A program made the position numbers and the translations under genes. Shown one piece after another: positions 8,179-16,003 of a DNA stretch of 49,487 nucleotides; position 1 is the stretch's first letter; each line of letters opens with the position of its first letter. Where the stretch lies: assembly GCA_023402015.1 (NCBI GenBank), contig JAEXCU010000010.1, positions 1 through 49,487 of the forward strand. The letters are read 5' to 3'. This DNA is from Pseudomonadota bacterium (GTDB lineage Bacteria; Pseudomonadota; Alphaproteobacteria; Rs-D84). The notes under the pieces are model-generated. The model searched no databases, was not told where the DNA came from, and worked only from the letters and a program-made list of their open reading frames with translations.

Positions 8179-8787
8179 TTAGAACATAAATCTGATACCA
8201 ACGTCGCCGCCGAAGTTGTGCAGGCCAGACTGAACATCAACATAGTTATAACGCGCAGCCAAATCAACCGCGAAATATTGCATGTCAAATGTTATACCCA
8301 ACGAGCCCATCGCAGAGAAGCGGGTTTCGCTTTTGCTTTTGTCGCCCAATACTGGAACCTGGCGTTTGATGTCTGTAAATGCGACACCGGCGCCCAATCC
8401 GATGAACGGACGAACAATCTGATATTCACCAAATTCCCAGTATGTGTTGAACAACAATGTCTGCAATTTGGTATCAACTTTTACATCACGAACATCACCA
8501 AATGTTTCTGTGTCTTTGGCCTTGCTGAAAATAGACCATTCAATTTCGCTGCGAACTGTATCGCAAACTTCCAAACCTAATGCCGCGCGGCCTTGAAAGA
8601 CTTCGTCGGTTACAGATTTCTTATCACCTGCATATCTGTAATTCAGGTTTGTATAGCTGGCACCACCGCGTAATCCGATATACGGATTCAAACCGAACAA
8701 TTGCCAGTTGCTGTCGCGAACGGCTGTTCCTGCAAATGCAGGACATGCAATCAGCACCGCCAGCGTTGATATAACTATTTTTTTCAT
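8179..8787 (-). CDS. Outer-membrane beta-barrel protein
   Basis: A 202-residue exported barrel. The ATG at 8787 is chosen because AAAGGAG lies 6 nt before it and the product begins MKKIVISTLAVLIACPAFAG, a good signal peptide cut after AFA. The alternative start 45 nt upstream has no such features. The mature part is made of alternating strands (IGLRGGASYTNLNYRY, ALGLEV, GLGAGVAF, SLGITFDMQYFAVDLAARYNYV) and ends IRFMF with a terminal Phe, the usual BAM signal. Size and pattern fit the 8-stranded opacity/OmpW-like porin class. No ligand motif is visible. Confidence 0.75.
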   Translation of the reverse strand: MKKIVISTLAVLIACPAFAGTAVRDSNWQLFGLNPYIGLRGGASYTNLNYRYAGDKKSVTDEVFQGRAALGLEVCDTVRSEIEWSIFSKAKDTETFGDVRDVKVDTKLQTLLFNTYWEFGEYQIVRPFIGLGAGVAFTDIKRQVPVLGDKSKSETRFSAMGSLGITFDMQYFAVDLAARYNYVDVQSGLHNFGGDVGIRFMF

Positions 8788-8992
8788 TTCTTCTCCTTTT
8801 GGGTTTTCTTGTGGTTGTTTAAAAAGTTTCATGTCAACAATGTAATTCTAGCAAAGCAATTTAAATCTTTGCATAGGTATGGATTCCGATTGCGATAAAC
8901 ACCCCACCTGTTGTATTGGGCGCATTTAAATCCTATGGCCCACGCGCGACCCAAAATGTAGAATAAATGTGTCAACAAAAAAGGAATGCCAT

Positions 8993-9886
8993 ATGAAAAA
9001 ATCAGATGCGAAAAATAATCCGACAACAAAATATTATCATAAAAAATACCCCGAACAGCGCCAGCCCTATCCCGGTCTGGAATTAAAAATGACACCACAG
9101 CCCGATTGCGGCGAAGACAGTTATGTTGGTTGCAATCGCCTGGCGGGCAAGCGTGCATTAATAACCGGTGGCGATTCGGGAATTGGCCGCGCGGCCGCAA
9201 TCGCATTTGCCCGCGAAGGCGCAGACGTTGCAATATCTTATTTACCGGCCGAAGAAAAAGATGCACAACAGGTTCGCGATTATATAGAATCTGCCGATCA
9301 AAATGCCGTACTGATTCCGGGCGATTTATCTGATGAAAAATTTTGCAGTCGTCTGGTTTCAGGCGCACACAAATTGCTGGGCGGTTTAGATATATTGGTT
9401 TTAAATGCAGGCTATCAACAATACAGTACCGATATAACCAAATTAACAACACGACAATTGGAAAAAACATTTACAATAAATTTATTTGCGATGTTTTGGA
9501 TGGTTCGGGCCGCCGTACCATTGTTGAAACCCGGGGCATCTATTATAACAACAACATCAATCCAGGCATACCAGCCGGGCGAAACTTTGGTGGATTATGC
9601 CGCATCCAAGGCCGCAATTATGGCATTTACCAAGGCATTGGCAAAACAATTGGCCCCACGGGGTATCCGCGTTAATGGTGTTGCGCCGGGCCCCATTTGG
9701 ACGCCATTACAGGTTGCGGGTGGCCGCGCAACGGATGATATACCGGATTTTGGAATGGATACACCACTGAAACGCGCGGGGCAACCGGTTGAATTGGCGG
9801 GTGTTTATGTTTTACTGGCATCCGATGAATCCAGTTATACCACCGCCGAAATATATGGCGTCACTGGCGGTAATCACACAATGTAA
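8993..9886 (+). CDS. Short-chain dehydrogenase/reductase (YghA/YhdF-like)
   Basis: A 297-residue NAD(P)-dependent SDR with the ~40-residue N-terminal extension (Tyr/Pro/Gln-rich, YPGLELKMTPQPDCGEDSYVGCNRL) typical of the YghA/YdaD/YhdF general-stress subgroup. Seen: cofactor motif TGGDSGIG, NAG in LVLNAGYQ, catalytic Ser in TTTSIQAY, and YAASK with Tyr-x3-Lys, then RVNGVAPGPIWTPL. The start ATG at 8993 has AAGGAA upstream; a GTG 24 nt earlier lacks a ribosome site. Substrate is unknown, and aldehydes or sugars are reported for relatives. A GC-rich imperfect hairpin (9892-9917) lies after the stop without a T-run. Monocistronic. Confidence 0.88.
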   Translation: MKKSDAKNNPTTKYYHKKYPEQRQPYPGLELKMTPQPDCGEDSYVGCNRLAGKRALITGGDSGIGRAAAIAFAREGADVAISYLPAEEKDAQQVRDYIESADQNAVLIPGDLSDEKFCSRLVSGAHKLLGGLDILVLNAGYQQYSTDITKLTTRQLEKTFTINLFAMFWMVRAAVPLLKPGASIITTTSIQAYQPGETLVDYAASKAAIMAFTKALAKQLAPRGIRVNGVAPGPIWTPLQVAGGRATDDIPDFGMDTPLKRAGQPVELAGVYVLLASDESSYTTAEIYGVTGGNHTM

Positions 9887-9930
9887 AAAATGGGAGCCCG
9901 TTAACATCCGGGCCCCCGGTCAATAAATTG

Positions 9931-9958
9931 TTGCAAACATCGCAAAAAGTTATATAAT
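9931..9958 (+). promoter_or_regulatory. Promoter of tRNA-Lys
   Basis: TTGCAA (9931-9936), 16-nt spacer, TATAAT (9953-9958); predicted start about 25 nt before the mature tRNA. Confidence 0.75.
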
Positions 9959-9990
9959 CATCAGGATTTTTTCATATAGTTATATGTTTT

Positions 9991-10066
9991 GGATGCGTAG
10001 CTCAGTTGGTAGAGCAACTGACTCTTAATCAGTGGGTCCAGGGTTCGAGTCCCTGCGCGTCCACCA
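9991..10066 (+). tRNA. tRNA-Lys (CTT)
   Basis: A 76-nt cloverleaf: acceptor GGATGCG/CGCGTCC with one T·G pair, discriminator A, encoded CCA. The D-arm is GCTCAGTTGGTAGAGC. Anticodon stem ACTGA/TCAGT encloses loop CTCTTAA with anticodon CTT (reads AAG). The T-arm is CAGGG-TTCGAGT-CCCTG. A promoter lies upstream and a terminator directly follows. Confidence 0.97.
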
Positions 10067-10072
10067 AAATAA

Positions 10073-10099
10073 AAACCGCCCAATGGCGGTTTATTTTTT
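10073..10099. terminator. Bidirectional terminator, tRNA-Lys and nlpD
   Basis: AAACCGCC-CAAT-GGCGGTTT followed by ATTTTTT on the plus strand and by TTATTTT on the minus strand. It ends tRNA-Lys transcription and the converging nlpD operon, whose stop codon overlaps the 3' arm. Confidence 0.88.
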
Positions 10100-11506
10100 C
10101 AAATACGACGATGGATTATATGCCTTGGTTCCCTTGCGAATTTCAAAGTGCAATTGTGGACTGGATACTTTACCGGTGGCGCCAACGGTGCCAATCTTTT
10201 GTCCAACGGCAACACGCGCACCGCGGCGAACAACCATCGCATCCATATGCGCGTAAACCGTCATCCAACCGTCAGAATGTTGAATTATTATTAAATTCCC
10301 CATACCCTTGACTTCATTACCGGCATACGCAACGACCCCGTTTTCGGCCGCCTTGACCGTTGTCCCCCGCGCCGCAGAAATATTTATACCGTCATTAAAC
10401 AATCCACCCGTCTTGGCCCCATAATGGGATAATATTGTCCCGCGAACCGGCCAAGAAAATTTTGACGACGTACGCGCATTTATTTTTGGCAGTTTTTTGG
10501 ACGGGTCTGATGATATTTTCTGTTTTGGCGCTGTACTGGTCGCAACTGGCGCAGTTGTCGCAACCGGTGTTTTCGCCGAAACTGGTGCTTTTGACGTGGT
10601 GGGCGTTGATTGTGTTTTGTTCGGGGCGGACGTGTTGCTTACCGTTTTTACCGGTTCAATCGGCCCAGATGATGAACGCGCAACAATCGTTGCCGATTCC
10701 AGATTTGGAACCTTTACTTCCTGGCCCACCGACAATGTAAATGGTGCAGTAATATCATTCATCACCGCCAAATCATTGACCGGTATGGAATATTTACGCG
10801 ACAAAGAATATAATGTATCCCCTGGGGCAACCCTTATCGTTTTTAACTGTACCCGGGTTTGTGTCGGCGAACCGGATACCACCGCGCGCGCTGGGACAAC
10901 AATCGGTTGCGCAATAATATTTTCATGTAAAACCGGGACACGTAATTTCTGGCCGATGCGCAATGTATACGGGGCCGATAAATCATTCATCTGCGCCAAT
11001 TCATCGGAATTTACATTATACTTTTTCGCCAATGAATACAATGTATCCCCACGGGCCACAGTTATTTCTGTTGTGCCCTGCATTGTGGTTGCGGAACCAT
11101 ACATCGGTACATTTATAAAATCGTCTGATGCGGCATTCATTATTATTTCAGAATCCGCAATTGGCCCGCCTGTATCAATCGTCGGTGATGCATCACCAAC
11201 CGGCGCCGCACCATACATTGTGTCATTCACCTGGGGCGGGATGATATAATCATCAACACTGGCATACACAACATAATCATCGGTCGTTGCCGTTCCATAC
11301 AAATCCGGCGATGCATAAACGCCATAGTCAGTCGCCGCAGAATTATAAATTTCGGGTTGGGTTTCGGGGTCCGCCAACAACGCGGGATATCGCGCAGAAA
11401 TAAATTCACCCACCGAATCGGGCAAAGACATTATTTTCGGTTGCAAATCACATCCCGCAACCAGCAGTGTAAATAGGCCCGATAAAAACCAACAGATTTT
11501 TTTCAC
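10091..11506 (-). CDS. nlpD: LysM/M23 lipoprotein, NlpD-type amidase activator
   Basis: A 471-residue periplasmic lipoprotein. Seen: lipobox LVAGC (Cys ~19), a Tyr/Asp/Thr-rich linker, and two LysM peptidoglycan-binding repeats (VARGDTLYSLAKKYNVN and VAPGDTLYSLSRKYSIP, each ending KVP-type). A Thr/Pro/Ala-rich spacer follows, then a C-terminal M23 (LytM) domain. The zinc ligands of active M23 enzymes are degenerate: the H-x3-D site reads NDGIN, though YAHMD and HFEIR remain. That matches NlpD/EnvC/DipM-type factors, which activate amidases for septal splitting rather than cutting themselves. Start is GTG with no Shine-Dalgarno, exactly 6 nt after a TATAAT, so the mRNA may be leaderless. It follows tatC. 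Confidence 0.87.
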   Translation of the reverse strand: MKKICWFLSGLFTLLVAGCDLQPKIMSLPDSVGEFISARYPALLADPETQPEIYNSAATDYGVYASPDLYGTATTDDYVVYASVDDYIIPPQVNDTMYGAAPVGDASPTIDTGGPIADSEIIMNAASDDFINVPMYGSATTMQGTTEITVARGDTLYSLAKKYNVNSDELAQMNDLSAPYTLRIGQKLRVPVLHENIIAQPIVVPARAVVSGSPTQTRVQLKTIRVAPGDTLYSLSRKYSIPVNDLAVMNDITAPFTLSVGQEVKVPNLESATIVARSSSGPIEPVKTVSNTSAPNKTQSTPTTSKAPVSAKTPVATTAPVATSTAPKQKISSDPSKKLPKINARTSSKFSWPVRGTILSHYGAKTGGLFNDGINISAARGTTVKAAENGVVAYAGNEVKGMGNLIIIQHSDGWMTVYAHMDAMVVRRGARVAVGQKIGTVGATGKVSSPQLHFEIRKGTKAYNPSSYLKK

Positions 11507-11512
11507 AACAAA

Positions 11513-11518
11513 ATTATA
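11513..11518 (-). promoter_or_regulatory. -10 element placing the nlpD transcript start on its GTG
   Basis: On the minus strand TATAAT (11518-11513) is followed by TTTGTT and then the GTG start codon. With normal -10 spacing the RNA would begin at the start codon. The -35 region (TTTCTT) is poor. An in-frame TGA just upstream excludes an earlier start. Confidence 0.5.
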
Positions 11519-11553
11519 TCATAAAAACGCAAACAAAGAAACCAATGTGCAAA

Positions 11554-12273
11554 TCATTTCACATCTGTTTCGCGGCGCATGAATAAAATGCTGAGTTCAA
11601 AAAGCGCCAGCATTGGCAACGCCAATAATATTTGCGACACGACATCCGGCGGGGTCAGCACCGCCGCAATAACAACAATGATAACAATCGCATATCGGCG
11701 CATTTTAACCACACGCGACCGTGGCAAAACACCGATACGATTTAACAATACCAATACCAATGGCAATTGAAATGCAACACCAAAAACCTTTAACAACCCA
11801 ATTGCAAATGACAAGTAATCGCGTGCCCCAGGCAAAATTACCGCCGGCACAGGCGATGACATATTTAATTCCAGAAAGAAACGAAAAACAAACGGGAACA
11901 GGATATAAAACGCAAACGCCGCACCGGCGATAAATAAAATCGGCGACATTATCAAAATCGGCCAAATAAAATTGCGTTCATTCCTGTGCAGGCCGGGTGC
12001 AACAAACGCCCATATCTGCCATAATGCAAACGGTATCACAACCAACAAAGCGAATAACACGGCCAATGAAAAACGAATCATTAATCCGTCAGACAGTCCG
12101 GTGTAGATAAATGCCCCCTCTTGCCATACACCCAATAATGGTGCCGTTAAGAATTCCTGCAACCATGGCGATAAATACCACCCAACAATTAACGCACCAA
12201 CAAACACAACCGCCGTCCACAGAATGCGACGACGCAATTCGGAAAAATGTTGCATCAGGGTCATTTTTTTCAT
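11554..12273 (-). CDS. tatC: Sec-independent protein translocase TatC
   Basis: TatC (239 aa, normal length) is the six-helix receptor that binds twin-arginine signal peptides together with TatB. Seen: N-terminal HFSELRRRI, FVAPGLHRNER in the first cytoplasmic loop, YLSFAIGLLKVFGVAFQLP, and LTPPDVVSQILLALPM, all family hallmarks, plus six hydrophobic segments. The ATG overlaps the tatB stop in ATGA, indicating translational coupling. Stop is TGA. tatA is not in this operon; it is encoded at 21138-21569. Confidence 0.96.
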   Translation of the reverse strand: MKKMTLMQHFSELRRRILWTAVVFVGALIVGWYLSPWLQEFLTAPLLGVWQEGAFIYTGLSDGLMIRFSLAVLFALLVVIPFALWQIWAFVAPGLHRNERNFIWPILIMSPILFIAGAAFAFYILFPFVFRFFLELNMSSPVPAVILPGARDYLSFAIGLLKVFGVAFQLPLVLVLLNRIGVLPRSRVVKMRRYAIVIIVVIAAVLTPPDVVSQILLALPMLALFELSILFMRRETDVK

Positions 12274-12602
12274 TTACCCTGCCCCGTTTTTGATTTTTTA
12301 ACCGGTTGGCTTTTTTTCTTAGTGTTCGTAGTGGCCACAGATTTTTTTAATTCTTTGATTGGCGTGGATATACCGTCCAAGACATCTGCGGTTGTGGTAC
12401 GAATTAAATCATCAATTGGTTTTTCTAAATCAATTTGTTGCTTTATCTGTTCACCGGCATCCGTGATGCGCCACAGGATTTTTCGCACAAATGTAATTGC
12501 CCGCGCCAGGCTGCGCGCAACATCAGGCCACAGTCGCGCCGGAATTACCAATACCGCAACCAATAAAATCACCAAAAATTCCGCCCAACTGATTCCAAAC
12601 AT
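12270..12602 (-). CDS. tatB: Sec-independent protein translocase TatB
   Basis: A 110-residue TatB. Seen: MFGISWAEFLVILLVAVLVI transmembrane segment (family pattern MFGIGWXELLVI), then an amphipathic helix (PARLWPDVARSLARAI), then a charged, Lys-rich tail (KKKSQPVKKSKTG). Partners with TatC as the signal-peptide receptor. Stop TGA overlaps the tatC start by 4 nt; lolA lies 5 nt upstream, so the three are one transcript. Confidence 0.93.
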   Translation of the reverse strand: MFGISWAEFLVILLVAVLVIPARLWPDVARSLARAITFVRKILWRITDAGEQIKQQIDLEKPIDDLIRTTTADVLDGISTPIKELKKSVATTNTKKKSQPVKKSKTGQGK

Positions 12603-12607
12603 GATAT

Positions 12608-13222
12608 TTAATCGTAAAACGAATCGCCACCACTGGTGCTAACCGTTTTATGCCGTTGAATTTGAAAATAATTTTTTCCAAAATTTGTTTTCGGTTTTAA
12701 ATCACGAAATGCAACATCAGTACGCGCACCTGTGGCGTCAACAACACTCCAAGAATTCAATTTAACCGGATTTTTATCAAAAACAACCGTCATATCCCCC
12801 AGGCCTTCTTGACCACGCAAATTCATTTTCAATGAAAAAGTATTGTTTGTGGTGGCCGTTTCCACAACATTTATATCTGCGTTTTGCAGGTTAATATTTT
12901 TTCTGATTAAGATTCCAGCCGGCGTACTGGTTAATGGAACCGTTGTAATCTGGTCCAAAGATTTATCAAAGAAATATAAATCTTTGCCGTCCGCGATTAA
13001 TTGAACGGGCATATTTTTGTAATCCAATCGTACCCGGCCCGGGCGCAACATGTCAAACGTACCGTTATCCTGGCGACCGGCGGCGGTTTGGGTGAAATTG
13101 CCAGACAATCCCGTTATGGAATTTAAATATTTTTCGGCCGAAATCACCAAATTATCATCAACCGCGGCGTGCGCACCGGTGTAAAGTACGGCCATACATA
13201 ACGCCATTATTATTTTTTTCAT
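12608..13222 (-). CDS. lolA: Outer-membrane lipoprotein carrier protein LolA family
   Basis: A 204-residue periplasmic protein. Seen: signal peptide MKKIIMALCMAVLYTGAHA cut before AVDD, then the LolA-like order YLNSITGLSGNFTQT, NGTFDMLRPGRVRLDYK, QLIADGKDLYFFDKSLDQITTVPL, and a C-terminal VVDATGARTDVAFRDLK. LolA shuttles lipoproteins from LolCDE to the outer membrane; here only LolA is present. The ribosome site AGGGGGG is inside the last codons of the upstream DHH gene, and the ATG lies 1 nt after its stop. tatB follows immediately. Confidence 0.9.
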   Translation of the reverse strand: MKKIIMALCMAVLYTGAHAAVDDNLVISAEKYLNSITGLSGNFTQTAAGRQDNGTFDMLRPGRVRLDYKNMPVQLIADGKDLYFFDKSLDQITTVPLTSTPAGILIRKNINLQNADINVVETATTNNTFSLKMNLRGQEGLGDMTVVFDKNPVKLNSWSVVDATGARTDVAFRDLKPKTNFGKNYFQIQRHKTVSTSGGDSFYD

Positions 13223-13223
13223 A

Positions 13224-14177
13224 TTATTCCCCCCTGAATAATTCTATTATTTTTGCGCGAACGGTTTCTAAATCTTGACCATTTATAACGCCACCCGATG
13301 CGAATTCATGACCACCGCCGCCCAACGCGACCGCAAATTTATTTACCGCATGATCACGACCACGCATTGAAAATCCAATTTGATTTTCTTTTTGTTGTTT
13401 TAATAAAACAACATAATCCACACCATGAATTTGGCCCAATAAATTCAAGATTATTTCTCCACGGCCGTCCAAATTTTTATAATCTTTTTTATTGACCGTT
13501 GCCAATGCCAAACGGCCGTGATAAAAGAACTCTGTTCGGGATACAACCGATGCCTCGGTCAATACTGTTTTCTTGGGTTTATTATTTAACCCATTTGCCA
13601 ATTTTCCAATATTAACGCCACCGTCAACCAATTCGGCCATTATGCGCAAAGGTTTGCCCGAACGTGAATATTTAAAAAATCCGGTATCTGTTAACATAGA
13701 TATGGCCAGCAAATCGTTAATTTCCGAATCGGATTTAAATTTACCGTGCTGGATTATTTCATATAATATTTCGCCAACAGATGACGCATTCACATCATTT
13801 ATACATAAATTCCCAATATGGTCATCATTAATATGATGATCAATTTCAATTATGTATTTTGCGTTTTCTGCAATGGGCATCGCACCACCCAAGTGCCGGA
13901 TGGTTCCATAATCCAATACAATTGCCAAATCAAATGGACGGGTCATATCCACATGTTCAAAATATTTTATTTTATGGCGGTCAGGAACATTATCCAAATT
14001 ATCCGGAATATTACCGTCATAAACACATAACGGTGTTTTACCGAAGTTCAATTGAATTAATCGCGCCATTGCCAACACAGAACACAATGCATCGCCATCT
14101 GGATTCTTATGCGCAAAAATCGCAATGTTTTTTGCACTGCGGACATGTTCGTTAAAGATTTTTATTTTTTGGTCCAT
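13224..14177 (-). CDS. DHH/DHHA1 phosphoesterase, NrnA-like (nanoRNase/pAp phosphatase)
   Basis: A 317-residue soluble DHH-superfamily enzyme. Seen: HKNPDGDAL (metal motif I), LDYG (II), IDHHIND (DHH, III), TDTGFFKYS (IV), then a DHHA1 domain with FSMRGR and GGGGHEFASGG. This is the NrnA layout, an enzyme that degrades 2-5-nt RNA and/or dephosphorylates pAp. It follows recJ, also a DHH protein, after 6 nt and precedes lolA. NrnA versus a c-di-AMP/pApA phosphodiesterase cannot be decided from sequence by eye. Confidence 0.85.
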   Translation of the reverse strand: MDQKIKIFNEHVRSAKNIAIFAHKNPDGDALCSVLAMARLIQLNFGKTPLCVYDGNIPDNLDNVPDRHKIKYFEHVDMTRPFDLAIVLDYGTIRHLGGAMPIAENAKYIIEIDHHINDDHIGNLCINDVNASSVGEILYEIIQHGKFKSDSEINDLLAISMLTDTGFFKYSRSGKPLRIMAELVDGGVNIGKLANGLNNKPKKTVLTEASVVSRTEFFYHGRLALATVNKKDYKNLDGRGEIILNLLGQIHGVDYVVLLKQQKENQIGFSMRGRDHAVNKFAVALGGGGHEFASGGVINGQDLETVRAKIIELFRGE

Positions 14178-14183
14178 AATTTT

Positions 14184-15947
14184 TTATATTGCGGCGTCTT
14201 CCAGAAAGAATTGTGCACTGACGCGGCCATTGTATTCGTTTTCTTTTAATTTGCCCAACATTGTTATTTTAGTGTTTGTGTTCGCATCGTCCAGCAAAAA
14301 ATCACCAACAGGTGTGCCAACCAAATTAAATCCAACAAACGCCAATTGATTGCCACTGCTGGTGTTTACCATGCCACGCAAATGTGAACCATTTCCCATG
14401 GGCGTCGCATAGTGCAATGTTGCGCCATGCAAAATTAATGTCGGTTCGGGGTTTCCCTGGCCGAACGGTTCCAATGCAACCAATTGTTTTACCAATTTCA
14501 TTGTTGCACCACCGGCGTCCAATTCGGCATCTGCAATAATTTCTGGGGATGGTATTTCACCATTTAATTGTTCCATAACGGCGCGTTCCAAGAATGCACA
14601 AAACGCATCTTCTTTATCTGCGGGCAAAGAAAATCCCGCCGCCGCCGCATGACCGCCACCTTCGGATACAACGCCCGCGGCCAACGCATCATGAATTATT
14701 TTTCCCAAATCAATTCCCGGAATGGAACGACCCGACCCATTTATAATGCCGTCCACACGGGTTGCAACACATGCCGGCAAATTATATTTATCTTTCAGGC
14801 GCCCTGCAATAATACCCATAACGCCACCATGCCAGTTGTCGCCACAAACAAATAAACTGCAACGTCCGTCTTCACGACATTTCTTGGCCATTTCTGTTGC
14901 GCGCAACATGATTGCATTTTGAATATCAATTCTTTCCTGGTTCATGCGGTGCAATTTGTTTGCCAGGTCATTTGCAATCAACGGATTGTCCGTCAGTAAT
15001 AATTCCAGTGCCGGCGCCGCAGAATCCAATCGTCCCGCCGCATTCAAACGCGGCCCCAATGCAAAGCCCGCCGCATATACCGATGGTTTCTTTATACCGG
15101 CAACCTGCATCAATACGCGCAACCCCAGGTTGTTTCGTAATCCCAAAACTTTCAGTCCCGTCGCCACAAACGCCCGGTTTAAACCAATCAATGGCATTGT
15201 GTCGCATATTGTCCCCAGCGCAACCAAATCCAGATAATTCAGCAGGTTTATATTCTCTATGCGTGAAACCATATCCGTGGGTAAATCGCGCGATTTCAAT
15301 TCACGATTTAATGCAACCAATGTTAAAAATGCAACCCCAACACCCGCCAGGTAATTCAAATCAGATGTATCATCAACGCGTTTTGGATTAACAACGGCCG
15401 CGGCATTTGGTAATTCACAATCAGGTGAATGATGATCGGTAATAACAACGCGCAATCCACGTACGGATGCATGCGCAACCTCTGCCGCGCCACTGATACC
15501 GCAATCCACAGTTATCATCAGTTTAACGCCCGCCGCAATAATATCATCAATTGCACCGGTGTTTAAACCGTAGCCTTCGCCTTCACGCGTGGGCAAATGC
15601 CAAATAACATCTGCCCCCAGGGCGCGCAGGTATTTAACAAAGATTGCCGTGGACGTTATGCCGTCCACATCATAATCGCCATAAATGGCAATTTTATCAT
15701 GATTTAAAACGGCATCCGCAATAACCGCCGCCGCCATATCCATGTCGTGCAATACGGACGGGTCCGGCATATATTCTTTGATACTGGGGTTCAGAAAAGA
15801 TTCTTGGGCGGCCATATCGCCAATTCCACGACTGACCAGAATTTTTTGTAATAAATTATCAGAACCGTATGTATTTTCTTCTGCACCTGGATATGTCGCA
15901 ATCATCCATGCCCGGCCCAGCATGGACTTATCTACTATCTTTCTCAC
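14184..15947 (-). CDS. recJ: Single-stranded-DNA-specific exonuclease RecJ
   Basis: RecJ (587 aa, normal length) is a 5'-3' ssDNA exonuclease in recombination and mismatch repair. Seen: YGDYDVDGITSTAI (motif I), TVDCGISG (II), ITDHHSP (DHH, III), CDTMPL (IV), LGPRLNAAGRL, then the DHHA1 domain with GGGHAAAAGFSL and the OB fold at the end. Start is GTG with a weak ribosome site; no better in-frame start exists. Its own promoter lies across the ftsI stop (15975-16003). Confidence 0.95.
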   Translation of the reverse strand: MRKIVDKSMLGRAWMIATYPGAEENTYGSDNLLQKILVSRGIGDMAAQESFLNPSIKEYMPDPSVLHDMDMAAAVIADAVLNHDKIAIYGDYDVDGITSTAIFVKYLRALGADVIWHLPTREGEGYGLNTGAIDDIIAAGVKLMITVDCGISGAAEVAHASVRGLRVVITDHHSPDCELPNAAAVVNPKRVDDTSDLNYLAGVGVAFLTLVALNRELKSRDLPTDMVSRIENINLLNYLDLVALGTICDTMPLIGLNRAFVATGLKVLGLRNNLGLRVLMQVAGIKKPSVYAAGFALGPRLNAAGRLDSAAPALELLLTDNPLIANDLANKLHRMNQERIDIQNAIMLRATEMAKKCREDGRCSLFVCGDNWHGGVMGIIAGRLKDKYNLPACVATRVDGIINGSGRSIPGIDLGKIIHDALAAGVVSEGGGHAAAAGFSLPADKEDAFCAFLERAVMEQLNGEIPSPEIIADAELDAGGATMKLVKQLVALEPFGQGNPEPTLILHGATLHYATPMGNGSHLRGMVNTSSGNQLAFVGFNLVGTPVGDFLLDDANTNTKITMLGKLKENEYNGRVSAQFFLEDAAI

Positions 15948-15974
15948 GCTTTACTCTTTTTTATTATCAAGCGC

Positions 15975-16003
15975 ATTATAATCAAAAATTATTCAAATAG
16001 CAA
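15975..16003 (-). promoter_or_regulatory. Promoter of recJ and downstream genes
   Basis: On the minus strand TTGCTA (16003-15998), 17-nt spacer, TATAAT (15980-15975). It overlaps the end of ftsI and starts RNA about 20 nt before recJ, giving recJ-nrnA-lolA-tatBC an internal promoter. Confidence 0.65.

Noticed and set aside
10497..11249. 250-aa plus-strand ORF inside nlpD
   Set aside because: Antisense shadow of the LysM-region codons; no motif and no start signals.
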